Assembly (NCBI RefSeq): GCF_028858725.1
Contig: NC_084759.1
Location: 92,772,362 to 92,836,361, forward strand
DNA from: Colius striatus
Taxonomy: Eukaryota > Chordata > Aves > Coliiformes > Coliidae
Length of the DNA stretch: 64,000 nt
Reading direction: 5' to 3'
A program made the translations under genes and the position numbers. A model generated the notes under the pieces. It saw only the letters and a program-made list of their open reading frames with translations, made no database searches and was not told the origin of the DNA. Below are positions 38,701-49,099 of this stretch, piece by piece. The number at the start of each line of letters is the position of its first letter. The stretch's first letter is position 1.

Positions 38701-41700
38701 GCACACCCAGAGGAAATTTGATTTTTTTCAAAGCCTTTGCTCTTCAAAAGATTTCCGATGTGAATTAGATGACCATGAAACAATACTAGGAAAGAAGGCT
38801 GCAGCAACTGAAGTTAAGCGTTCTCTTCCAGCACAGTAACTACTCTGGTGATGGGGTTTTTTGTTTTTAAGCTGGCATCTATGACATGCTTAGACAGAAC
38901 TGAGAGATGTAAAATGTCAGATTTCTTAAAATACTTACTTAGGGAATTATTGTTGACCCAGTGAGGAACTGAAGTGATGTGAGAGTTCTCCACATACTGA
39001 TCCTGTGTTTTCTCTTGGCTGTCTGGGGAGAGAAGGGAATTTGTTTTTTTAGTTTTAAAGATCTGACTGGCATGCCACAAAAAAACTTTCTCTTGAGTAT
39101 TTTGGGGTCATTATTTGCATCAGTTTTACTAATGCATTGCATTCTCTCTCAGAAAAAACAAAACCAAACATACTCAAAAACCTAATCAACTTTCAATAGG
39201 CTTGAAAACCATATATCAATTGAATTTTAACTTAAAACAGAAATCACAACTGTTGTTTGCTTTAAGGTCCAAATCCTTAACATATGCAGTTACTGAATGC
39301 TGCACTCCCACCACACACAGGGTTTTAGCAATACCATCAGTGTTCACCTAAGACATCTCTAGGTGTCTACAACTTCTTTACATTTATTTACCAAATTACC
39401 TTAAAACACCACATTAAAGGAACAAAACAGACAACTTGCAGTATGAAGTGAACAAATTTTGTACAACTCCTGCTTAATTTCTTTTTTTAATGAGGTATTA
39501 CAGTAACCTCCTAAGATCAGATTTCATTCAATGACTTATTCCAAATAAAACCTGACCACAGCAGGTACTTGGCACCAACGCAGAGTGATTTCTGCAGGTA
39601 TCTGCATTGTGCTTTGTGTACCAAGGATGGATTAAAGTTCTGATAATGCTTTTATTAACCAAGTTTTAAAGTTCATTTTGAGCTTTCATATGTAAAAAAG
39701 ATCCCTCAGTGAAACAAACGTTGGAAGAATTCCATTCTTGTTTCTGCTAGGAGAGAGTAAAACCAAAAACTCTTTCCTTTTCTGTAACTACCTTTTATCA
39801 TCTGTTCCAGGTGTTCCCACAGAATATCACCCACAAAGTCAGGTGCCAGTTCCAAGAAACGCTCCTTGCCCAGATTGCACAAATCCTGGCCACTCATAAG
39901 AAACTGATGAAAGTTCACATTTGCCAAGCTAAACTCATTGGTAGCCCATGAAAGCCACTGGCAAACTTGCTGCTCAGTCCACAGCCAGGGATCTGCAAAA
40001 CAGAAAGTATCCAGTATTTAGAGGTGACTCCTGACCTCTCAAATAATCTTCATTAGAAGGCAATGAATGAAAAACTTTGTTTACCCAAGTTACTCAGTTC
40101 TGAATGAATTTGGAATGAAAGTATTCTTGAATTTAAAAGAACCCCAACACAGTCCGCTATTTTCCTTCTGTATTCACTTGTAATCAGAGATGTCCTCAGC
40201 TTACTTTTTCTCCCTTATGCTGCCAAAGCATGAGCTCTCCATGCACCCATTTTTAATACGAGCAAGTCTGGTCTTTCCAAGTCAAGCTGTGCCAGATTCA
40301 CATAGAATCCATTCTTGTGTTTCCTACTGACATCATTCTTTCTCTTTTGAAAGGGCCACTATTCAGCCTCCTCCTTAGCATTAAAAAAAAAAAAAAAGAG
40401 CTTATAAATAGAAAACACTTACTATTTGGGATACCCAGCCGACACTGTTCCTTTGTGAAACCACTGAAAGTATCTTTCAAGGCCTGACTCATCACAGCCT
40501 TACTGCACGGGGTTAACAGAGGCAATTCACAGTTGTTCGACTCTACAAGAAAGAAAAGGGGTAAAAGGGGGGAAAAAAGAAGATACATGAACTTTTAGGC
40601 CAGTGAAAGGAGTGACAAGTTTTTGCTGTGAAATTTTAAGAAAAGGATGCCAGAAACTAAGTATTTAAAAAAAAAGAACTGTAGATCCTTTTTCAGCACC
40701 AAAATCTCTGTGCTACTGGTTTGATAAAATTGCATCACACTTAATTAAAGCTTTGCAGTTTTCCATGATATAGATCCTCATTTAGTAGGTACCTAGAAGG
40801 GCCTTTGTTGCAGGGAAACTTTACTACTACCTTATTTTTTACAAAAGGAAATATAAAACTGCTTATTCCTATTTTGCCACCTATAGTTTGACCTCAGACT
40901 TCCTTGTAACTCCAGACAGTTCTCATTTAGTTTGAGACATAAGTCACTGATAGCAGAATTGTAAAGAACTAGTTTGCACTATTAAATATTGCTTTCCAAA
41001 GGACTGTATTTCAGACCTTCCCATGCATCTCTCAACCATCTAAGTACGAGGTGCAATAGATCATTCTATTCTCTGAACAAAACAAGTGACTGGTAACAAA
41101 CTGGTATCCAGTACCTAAATAATGCAACGAAATCCAAAGTCAGCGTCATCCTATGCTAATACAAATTACTTATCTGATTAATTGATTTTTAATTGTGCAA
41201 TTAGGTTTCACGTAAAAGACAAATTTGGCTTCTTCTCAGCCTTTCTTACTCAAATTTTCTCCAGAAGAAGCTCTCTTTACTCCGAAAGAACTTTTAGGTT
41301 GAAGAAAGCTAAGCCTAGGTGTTTCAGATTAGAAAACTTTTTATTGGTATTGAGTTGGCAATTGGTGTCATTAAGCTAGGAGTAACTTGAAAGAAACTTA
41401 ACCAGTCACTACTGTATCCCTGAACATTTGAGAACCTGAGAGCTCACACACAGGTTGCCTCTGAAGGAGCTCTGCTGCATTACAGGCACATAACGGTGGC
41501 AGGATAAATAAAGGTGATGAACTTGGCAGACTCCAAGTCAGTTGACGAAGCTGTGCAGCTCTTCTAGTTCTCCTTGACCCAGCAAGTGGAGTTCATTGCC
41601 AGCCAGTGCTTAATTTCTGGTTTTACCACACCCATCTTCAATATCTGTTAAGACTTGCTCTGCTGACCAGATCCGGTGACTGATTAGAATCACATTAGAA

Positions 41701-44700
41701 CAAAGGACTGGTGGTTTGAAGGGGGTTTTTCCCTTCCCTAAGGGGAGATAAAGGCAGTAGCACAAAACATATCTATGTTTTGGACATAACTCCCTGTTTA
41801 GTCAGGGATTTTGGGCAAGGATTTACAGAGAACTCTTGGTAGGTACTGTGCCACACAAAAAAAACATCCCTTAAAAAAAAAAAATCTGTAAACATTCCCA
41901 CCTTTTTTTTTAAGGTATGGAGGTTTCTTTCTTTCTGATCCAGTCTCGTCTGACTGGACTAAAGAACAAAGTGAATAGTTACCATAAGAAGTAGAGTCAA
42001 ATCCTGTTGGCACTTCTTGAAGCGTTTGATCTTCATTTAGCGAGAAAAAATATCCAGCAAAGAGAGAGTTTGAGCTGTCAAAGGTGTCAAATGCTGGTTG
42101 ACGCTGCAAAGCAACAAAATAAATTAAAAACAATGTAAGCATTTTGCTACACCACTGTCAGCTTCATGGCTAGGAAGCATCTGGGTTAGGTTTCCCTAGA
42201 TTTGGAAATGATGTGCAAACACTACTGATCAGCTAACCTGTGCCTTTGGAACATAAACACAACAATAGCATAGCTTCTTGTACATTGTCCATGAATACAA
42301 AACAACCAACATTTATACCACAGTGCTTGGTGGGTGGCACGTTCTGCAGGTTACAGTAAAGCCAAGTAAAGATATTCTTAGTTTTCCTGTAATTGAGACT
42401 TTTAACAATAGAGAATGCACAAGTGTGTGTTCATCTTCTATATATAGACCAACGTATTTCCAGGTATATTTTGAAGAATTTCTTATTTCCTTAACCTGTT
42501 TAAATTGACCGTCCACATTTTGACATTGCAAAATCATGCAGTTGGGTTTTTTTTTTTTTAAGGGAAAACTTTAAACTGAAGCACATCATTTGAAGCTAAA
42601 CAGGCAGCTTTAGAGGACTTGAGGAAAGATGTTATTCCTTTGCTGTGACTTTTATACTTCTGACTTACTGAATTTGACAGTTACTGCATTTTGCAGTCTT
42701 TCAAGTCCTCAGATGCCCAGTGAAACAGCTTCATTATACAGAAAGGGATGAACAGGACTAATAAAAATGTTCCAGATAAAAGTGGATTCTAGAGATATAA
42801 TTGCGACATTCAATAAATATTGTTGTATTTTGAAAACCTAACTCCTTTCAGACTTGACTTCTAGCAATTGTGTATGCTAGAAATACTGGTACTTTAACTA
42901 CTCCTCGGCCATATTAGTCTTCAGGGGGCATAGGATATTAAAGGAAGAGGAAACAACTTATGCAACTTGCCTGTTAGTCACAAGGAAACCATATCTGTAA
43001 TATCTAGTGGCACAGATGGATAAAAGTTGCCACTGAGATTTTGAAAAGCAGCTGAGGATAGAACATTGTTCTGGAAAGCTGCAGGTTGCTCGTGGCAGCT
43101 ACTGCAGTTCAGGGAGCTGGAGACAAAAGGAAACTTGCAAATGCTTATTTAATGTTTTAGGCACCCACTGGTGTGCCAGTTTACACCAAGGTAAAGGATT
43201 TAGCTGAGGACAAGGCAAAGATTTTTCAGGGCAGTATTCATGCATGATGCAAAACCAACCTGAACTATGCTTTTGGAATAGTAAATGAGTATTAATCTTT
43301 TCCTCACATACCCTAGCTTTCTTTTTCATGGCACCACGATGTTACAAGTGGCTTGGAGTCGTTTTGCACCAGGTACCTTTTATGTATCATGTGTCACTCC
43401 CCCTCTCCAATCTCCTACAATTACATTAACTGTAGTAAGAAATAAGGCACCATAATTTTTTTCAGTTTTGTTTTACAACAAGCTGCAGCACATCCTAGAA
43501 CATACATCACAAAAGCACAGACTCTACAGAAGAAAAAGTAAACAATATAATGCCTCAGTTAACTGGGACCAGAAATTTCCACCGAGCACTGGCCAGCAGA
43601 GACAAGTCGTGCAGGGTTGGTTCAGATACCCCCTGCAACTACAGCTGAAGCCAATGCATGAAAAGGCTCCTGGCCAAACAAAACAAGTTAATAACAATTG
43701 CCAAATCTGCTAGTAAAAGATTCTTTATACATTACTAGATAAGAGCACTGACTCATCTTTAGTACCTAAAAGAAAGGGCAAGTTCTTTCAACATAATCTG
43801 GAAACTCCTGCATTTTGTGTAAATAGCTGACCCTTATCCTGAGTCACTGGAAAAAATGCTGTGGCATGTGAATGAGTAAAATCCATACTGTGCTAGTTTC
43901 ATATTTCAAAAAGGAGAAAATTAATGTTTAAGCAAGTTCTTAATTCAATAGTAGTAAAAAGGAAAAAGAACAATGCAGAATAAATTCTGCTTGCCGTATG
44001 AGTTTTGCAACCATCTTATTTGGCTTTTCAACATGTGTGACTATTTACTACGGAGCAAAATAAAAAGAAATGTGAACGGCTACAGAAGAGTAGAACATAG
44101 GTCTCTATTTTTACTTAATTATATGACAACAAAATGCTGAATAAATGCTTAGAACAACCACTGTGTTACAGAGCACAGAGCAGCTGTTAAATTGGGGGAT
44201 CTCTTAAGGGTTTTGCTGTTGTTCTAGGCAGGAGAGAAAGCTAAGAGGGGATATAAAACGCCAGAGAAGTTAGCATAGCAGAGTCTCACTAACTGATTCT
44301 TCAAAACATGAGAGCAGAAAGTGCCTCACTAAACTTGATTTGGTTTACATTAATCAATTGTGTAAGAAAAAAAAAGATACTGGGATCAGAAAGTAGTTTG
44401 CATGAGCAGAGAGGAAGGAAGCCCTTAAAGACTGAGTCTTTATAGTCTGCGTCTCATTTGTGCTGGGTTTGTTAAGTTCCTTTCAAAACAAGAAAACAGA
44501 CACAGTCTATCTAAACATAAAACACATTTAATAACTGCCTTTGGTTTCTTTCAATATTTTGGACTTCCACTTCACATAGCTGCACATAGTAAGTGAACTG
44601 CCTACTTTTTTCATATAGTGCTCTTGAATGAATCAGACCTGATCAGGCATATGGGAACAGCCCTCTACCAGCCTCAAGTTAAAGGACCACCCCTACTGCC

Positions 44701-45142
44701 AATCCTGTAAGCTTTACTTAGGCAAAAGTTCCACCAACTCCAATGAATCTGAGCTCAGTTTTTGCCTACTTCATGTTTTCAAATTCTTAGGATTTGGAGG
44801 ATGGAGAGAAAGAGCCTCCATGGGGGGGGGGGTGGGGAGGGTGCAAGATTTACATCTTCCTATTTCAGTTCTGCTTTTCATTTCTCTACTGAACTCAGTG
44901 TGAATAATCTAGAAGAGGATTAGAGGTTACAAGCAAGCAATTAAGAGGCAAATATCTGTGTTCACCTCAGCGTGGTTACACAACTCCTGTGCTAGCATTA
45001 GTAACATCACAATAAATGCATTAACTGGAAGATGCTCCAGATGAGTTTATAGAAGCTCAAGAGTACTCACCTTCAGCATTCCTCTGTACATGTTAGACAC
45101 AGGAGCTACTTGGTCCATGTTCCTGATCCCAAAATCACTCAT
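35503..45142 (-). CDS. ETS2: ETS2 transcription factor, full coding span
   Basis: This is a nuclear ETS-family DNA-binding protein that activates or represses genes through GGAA/T sites and acts downstream of Ras-MAPK signalling. Nine coding exons (45142-45071, 42103-41983, 40542-40423, 39992-39792, 39022-38939, 38144-37902, 37745-37482, 36781-36663, 35718-35503) splice in frame to 479 residues, about ten more than human ETS2 (469). Domain order: N-terminal activation region; MAPK target Thr75-Pro76 within LLTPCSKAV; Pointed/SAM domain at about 88-173; linker; serine-rich autoinhibitory segment at about 285-330; ETS winged helix at about 371-455. The recognition helix [11 protein letters not shown] includes Arg429 and Arg432, equivalent to the base-contacting arginines of ETS1. 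The C-terminus LGVQPDTED is characteristic of ETS2 and distinguishes it from ETS1. No frameshift or premature stop is present. The start is the ATG opening exon 2, matching the known MxDFGI N-terminus. Confidence 0.97.
36663..36781 (-). CDS. ETS2: ETS2 exon 9, ETS domain N-half
   Basis: A 119-bp exon in phase 1-0. It opens with [13 protein letters not shown] (helix 1, residues 370-382) and ends with KLADPDE before the donor GTACGT. Helix 1 carries the conserved Trp376, and [11 protein letters not shown] forms the first beta hairpin of the winged helix. Confidence 0.96.
37482..37745 (-). CDS. ETS2: ETS2 exon 8, serine-rich autoinhibitory exon
   Basis: A 264-bp exon, phase 1-1, encoding residues 282-368. 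It begins [14 protein letters not shown], continues through a serine-rich stretch ([14 protein letters not shown]) and ends in [11 protein letters not shown]. By homology with ETS1 exon VII, it holds the phospho-regulated serine-rich region and the inhibitory helices flanking the ETS domain. The acceptor is the less common AAG and is followed directly by GTAAGC. The intron before it is only 156 bp. Confidence 0.95.
37902..38144 (-). CDS. ETS2: ETS2 exon 7, central linker
   Basis: A 243-bp exon, phase 1-1, encoding residues 201-280 ([17 protein letters not shown] to [10 protein letters not shown]). It is probably disordered and rich in Pro, Ser and Asn, and belongs to the central activation region. 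The donor is G/GTAAGT and the acceptor TTCAG. This is among the more variable parts of ETS2 orthologues, yet NLNLL and SPEQEF match the mammalian protein. Confidence 0.95.
38939..39022 (-). CDS. ETS2: ETS2 exon 6
   Basis: An 84-bp exon, phase 1-1, encoding residues 173-199. It contains [18 protein letters not shown], close to the DQYEENSHLTSVPHWIN of human ETS2. It follows the last Pointed-domain helix. Acceptor CCCCAG and donor A/GTAAGT are both strong. Confidence 0.95.
   Translation of the reverse strand, partial: TAKRKHRISMWRTLTSLQFLTGSTIIP
39792..39992 (-). CDS. ETS2: ETS2 exon 5, Pointed/SAM domain core
   Basis: A 201-bp exon, phase 1-1, encoding residues 106-171. It carries most of the Pointed domain: [34 protein letters not shown] and [13 protein letters not shown]. 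This domain mediates protein contacts, including MAPK docking and CBP recruitment in ETS1/ETS2. Acceptor TTTTGCAG; donor G/GTAGTT. Confidence 0.96.
40423..40542 (-). CDS. ETS2: ETS2 exon 4, MAPK site and start of Pointed domain
   Basis: A 120-bp exon, phase 1-1, encoding residues 66-104. It contains [15 protein letters not shown] with Thr75 followed by Pro, equivalent to human ETS2 Thr72, the known ERK target. It ends in [12 protein letters not shown], the first helix region of the Pointed domain. Acceptor TTGTAG; donor A/GTAAGT. Confidence 0.96.
40543..41982 (-). other. ETS2: ETS2 intron 3
   Basis: A 1440-bp intron from GTAACT to TTGTAG. No repeat or hidden exon was recognised. A-rich runs lie at 41871-41883. 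Remaining ETS2 introns are 430 bp (intron 4), 769 (5), 794 (6), 156 (7), 700 (8) and 944 (9). Confidence 0.85.
41983..42103 (-). CDS. ETS2: ETS2 exon 3, N-terminal activation region
   Basis: A 121-bp exon, phase 0-1, encoding residues 25-64. [17 protein letters not shown] and [17 protein letters not shown] correspond to the human N-terminal region, with a few extra residues that account for part of the length difference. Acceptor TTTGCAG; donor G/GTAACT. Confidence 0.95.
42104..45070 (-). other. ETS2: ETS2 intron 2
   Basis: A 2967-bp intron with canonical GTGAGT...TTTGCAG ends. It contains no recognisable interspersed repeat. A G11 run followed by TGGGGAGGG (plus strand, 44822-44841) and T-rich runs near 42546-42559 are the only simple sequences of note. 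Confidence 0.85.
45071..45142 (-). CDS. ETS2: ETS2 exon 2, start codon exon
   Basis: A 72-bp exon, phase 0 at its end, encoding residues 1-24: [18 protein letters not shown] and on to GMLK. The ATG begins immediately after the acceptor TTTTTCAG, so all of the 5' UTR comes from upstream exon(s). The donor GTGAGT follows CTGAAG. The match to the ETS2 N-terminus (human [15 protein letters not shown]) fixes the start. Confidence 0.95.
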
Positions 45143-48100
45143 CTGAAAAATGAGAGGGGTCATGTCAAAAATTTTGCTACTGAGGACACAAGCCTGTTAT
45201 CAGATGTATCTCTGCTTCAGCACAGCCCTCCAAATGAGATAGAGGGAAAGCTTTTCTTCTTATTGCTCACATCACACCTACATAGGGCACAATTCCCACC
45301 TTGCTTAAGTCTCTTTTTACCTGGAAGATCTTTCATGGGCATCACCAGTGTTAAAGTTTAATAAAACGAGCAAACAAGAGGATGGTTAGCTTCTGACACC
45401 CAACCTGAGGGCTTTCAGGACCTTATCCTGTTAGTGTGAAAAGCTTTCAGAAGTCTTTTGTTCACCAAGTATCTATTGCTTTGACATATTTTTTCCAAGT
45501 TTCACCTATTATCTTAAATATATCATTTTCTCTTATTTTTGCTTACTACATTCTATATATTTCCTTACTATATTATACTCAAATTCTTGCTATTTCCTTA
45601 CTCTATTCCTGCTCACATTCACTTTGAACTTTGGCTTTCAAAGGCAGGAAGAGAAGTGACAGAGTGCTCACTGTGTTACACCTTCACCTCTTTCACCCTT
45701 TTATGAATAATCATTGAGGCCAATATCCAGTATTGGCAATCTGCTTCTTGCACACTTTGTAAACACCGGATTAGCACACTTATAAAGCTTTAGAGGGCCT
45801 AAGTTTTAATTGAAAAAGAGCTTATGCAGTAAAATGCCCTTTTAAAATAATTTATTGTGGGACCACCATCAATATGTTCATGTTATTCCAGTCAAAGGTA
45901 TATTATACTGCCTTTATTACCAGGAATATGGTTGTATGAGGCCTGTACAATGTGTTCTCCTATATAACACTTAAGGAAAAGAGTGATAAGATTCATATCG
46001 TTTTACTGACCTACGGGAGAGATCAAACGTAAGGAACAAAGCCAGTTTTATAGTAATTGTTTGAGTTTATCATGATGCTGTAATTCAGGTATTGGTGAAC
46101 AATACCTTATCAGACTCACTGCGGCAAGTTGCCTCAATAATTTTCTTTCCCCTTTTTTCATAGCACTGGACTAAGTTATCTTGCTCCTCAGAAACTATCT
46201 GAAAATGTGCATTTGGATTTAAATGGTCAGATACGATACTGTGAATATTTCCACAAAACTGTGATCACTTATTGCAACCAAGTTCTCTTGTTAGTTGTGT
46301 TAATATAAGGAGAAATAGGAGTACAATCTTAAAAACTCAGAAAAAGATGGCAAATTAGGAGCTAAATAAAGTAAATTCAGCCTGTTAAAATGACAGCACT
46401 TCAAAAGCCATCCATATAAGCCAAGAGGAAAATAAAAACATCCAACAGCCAAACGACAAGGAACTCTTTCATCCTCTTATATAGCTGATCACTTAAAGAC
46501 GAAGAATCCTTAACTTGAAAGTCACATTTCGACTTCACTATTATTAGATGTATGGGTCTTATCATCGAAATAAAACAGATCAAGCAACCATGAGATGAAT
46601 ATTCGACTTACACTTCATTAATTTTACCCAAAAGTGCAATCTAGTGAATGATGGGTTTTTACTTCAAATAGCATGTACAAATATTTGATCTGAATTACCC
46701 ACCTCATTGAGCAGCAAAGAATTTTACACAGCGTGAGTCTTGCTCAGCAAGCATCCTAATCTTTTCATTAAATCTGCCACAGTTTAAACAACTGTTTATC
46801 CTTGCATTTAGCTGGGCTTTAAAAAAAGCATAGAGCAATTTCTAATGCCCTTTGTTTTGCCTTTGAAATCTGCTCTGGTATCCAGGGATAGCTAGCTGTA
46901 AGCCTTACCAATCGGAAAGTATTTGTGAAAACACTAGATGTATTTCCAGTAAGTTTAGATCTGATCCCTGGTAAGGACCGCAAATAAGATTTCTTCAGGT
47001 GCAAACCTGGCCTCTACATAAATCCTGTTAGGAACTTCACCATTGACTAAAAGGTGCTTGGGATTCTCTCCTTCCTGTTGTTCATTTGTTTGTTTGTGTT
47101 TAGAAATGTTTAGGGTCCTAAGACAAAAGCTTTATACAAAGCCTTCATTACATGGTATTGCTCATTAACTCAAGTCACTGTTTCTCTATGGCAGGCTGCT
47201 AGTTGGTTCTGTGGCCTTGCCTGTGAAAAGCAAGCTTAAGAAAAACTAGACATCAAGCTCCGAACTAGGAACGCATGAAGATCTTTAATATGTTTTGTAA
47301 TGATGCAGTTTTCTTCCTCCTCCAACCAAATCTCTCCCGTTGTTATGAATTTCTATAACCTTTGCTCATCAGGTATCGGCTTTCTCCCCATCTGCAGCAC
47401 AGGTTTTCAGCCCTGAGATCTGAAACCCTTACAGAGGTATTGCAAAGGGAGCAATGTGGCTTTTCACACCACAAAGGGTTAAAGCTGGCTTTCGGCTGGA
47501 CTTGGAAAGCTGCTGTTTAAGTTCAGAAAAGACACTACTATGGCCCAGCACAGTGTGACTGGGCCTCACTTCCAACTCCTCCACTAATGCTGATGACTGC
47601 TACTTGCCAGCTATAATTGGTTTAACTGGCAGGACACCTTCTTCAACACCCCCGCATAGCTGAGTGGGTGAACCAGAACAGGGTCAACAGGATCAGGCAC
47701 TTATTAACTAATACTCCTGAATTCTGATCAACTTCTTTTCAGCAACAGCCAGGTGCTTGCCCACAGCTGGATTCCGCAGGGAATCACACCACAAGGAGAA
47801 CATGCTAACATCCGCAACGTATCTCCATTACTCTGTTTCGGTTTGGTTTTAAATGGGAAATTCGGGGTCCTGACACACACACAAATTAAAAATGTAACTG
47901 CCTGCCTCAGGAACCGATCCCCTCCCGCCCCGTGCAGCTATTGGGCTCCTCAAGCACCGATGATCAGAGAGACAGCCGAGAGATGGGATGACTTTTCACA
48001 CATATGACACACTCGCCCACATAAAAGTTAGATGGGGGAGATCACACAGCCCAACATTTTTCAAGTCCCTTTAAAGTACTAATCAGACCCAGAGCGCGCT

Positions 48101-48426
48101 GCGCGCGCGCTGCCCATTAACCCTTGCCTCCCGGGCGCGCAGCCTCACCGAGGCGTTCCCCCCGCCTCCGGCCTCAACCCCCTTCAGCGAGGTCCCCTCT
48201 GCCGCGCTCCCCCTTCGCCAGCGGGATCTGCTGGCTCCCGCCATCGCCCCCCACATCCACCGCCCCGGAGGAGGTCGCCGCGGGGGCCCGGCCGCGCCTC
48301 CGCCCGCGAGAGGCTGGGGGCCGTGCCCAGGGCTTTGCCGGCCGCCGGCCGCCGAGAGCTCCCGACGGAGCGGGCCGGAGCGTTGCCGGCGAGCCGTCCC
48401 CCTCCCCGCCGCCGCCTCCATCTCAC
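45143..48426 (-). other. ETS2: ETS2 intron 1
   Basis: A 3284-bp first intron, if the donor at 48426-48421 (GTGAGA) is used. Its 5' part lies in the CpG island, and the rest is AT-rich and free of recognisable interspersed repeats. A second donor-like site, GTGAGG at 48148-48143, could give a longer first exon. Confidence 0.7.
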
Positions 48427-48505
48427 CTGGCCCTCGCTTGCTCCTCGGCGTCCCTCCCCGGCGGCGGCGGCGGCACCAGCAAGGGCACCACACACAGAGT
48501 CCACA

Positions 48506-48541
48506 AAAAAACAACCCAAAACAACAACAACAACAACAAAA
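48506..48541. repeat. CAA/GTT-rich simple repeat in exon 1
   Basis: An A-rich tract leads into six consecutive CAA units (plus strand), read as GTT repeats in the ETS2 exon 1 sense strand. Confidence 0.85.
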
Positions 48542-48596
48542 AGGCGCCGCTGCCTCTCTGGAAGCCAAAATATCCTCGATGCGGACGAGCCGGCCA

Positions 48597-48640
48597 ACAA
48601 CAGCAGCAGCAGCGGCGGCGGCGGCAAGAGCAGCAGCGGG
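48597..48640. repeat. CAG and CGG trinucleotide repeats in exon 1
   Basis: CAACAG, then CAG units, then four GCG/CGG units, then AGCAGCAGC on the plus strand. On the ETS2 sense strand these are CTG and GCC repeats inside the predicted 5' UTR. Confidence 0.85.
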
Positions 48641-49049
48641 CTGATCCCAGCGGAGAGTCCCAGAGCAGAAGGAGGAGGATGAAGGGCTGGAGGAGGGAGT
48701 GAAGGCGAGTGCCCGGCGGCTGGTGCGTGGGCGCTGCCGGCCGAGCCGCGCTGAGCTGAGCTGTGCCGCGCCGAGCTGTGCCGCGCCACCCGCCCTCGCA
48801 GGAGCTCTTCAGCGGGCGGGGGGGAGGTGGCGGTGGCCGGGCCCGCCTCCCCGTAGGCCCGGCCCCTTTCTCCGACGCGCAGCGGGTTGTTATTGTCGTC
48901 GTTGCCGTTGTTACGGCGGCGGAAGGTTGCGCCGGTACCCAGAGGATTTGTCTCGGCTCCCGGGGTTGCCCCATGGCCGCGCCACCTCCTGCTCCCCGCT
49001 TGATGCTGCACACGAGGAGTGGAAAAGACACTTTTAGCTCGTTCGAAGA

Positions 49050-49051
<2 letters not shown>

Positions 49052-49087
<36 letters not shown>

Positions 49088-49089
49088 TA
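49052..49089. repeat. (TA)n microsatellite
   Basis: About 14 consecutive TA units (about 49053-49080), then an interrupted 'acatatata'. It marks the upstream edge of the CpG island and lies about 350 bp upstream of the predicted first exon of ETS2. Confidence 0.95.
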
Positions 49090-49099
49090 AAATCTTTCC

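Larger units (their letters stand above)
48427..48700 (-). other. ETS2: Predicted ETS2 exon 1 (5' UTR)
   Basis: A strong donor, GGGCCAG/GTGAGA, at 48427/48426 is in phase with exon 2 on the minus strand. The exon is GC-rich and carries three simple trinucleotide tracts: CTG/GCC repeats and a GTT run. The upstream boundary is set arbitrarily because the start site cannot be read from sequence. In the frame of the ETS2 ATG no stop occurs from 49140 to the donor. Confidence 0.55.
48090..49010 (-). promoter_or_regulatory. ETS2: ETS2 CpG-island promoter region
   Basis: About 920 bp are very GC-rich and full of CpGs, in sharp contrast to AT-rich flanks. There are BssHII-type GCGCGC sites (48094-48110), an Sp1-type GGGCGGGGGG (about 48815-48825), a directly repeated GAGCTGTGCCGCGCC (about 48756-48786) and an ETS-type core in GGCGGAAGG (about 48916-48924). 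No convincing TATA box is placed close to the first exon. The position, just upstream of a spliceable first exon on the minus strand, identifies it as the ETS2 promoter. Confidence 0.85.
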
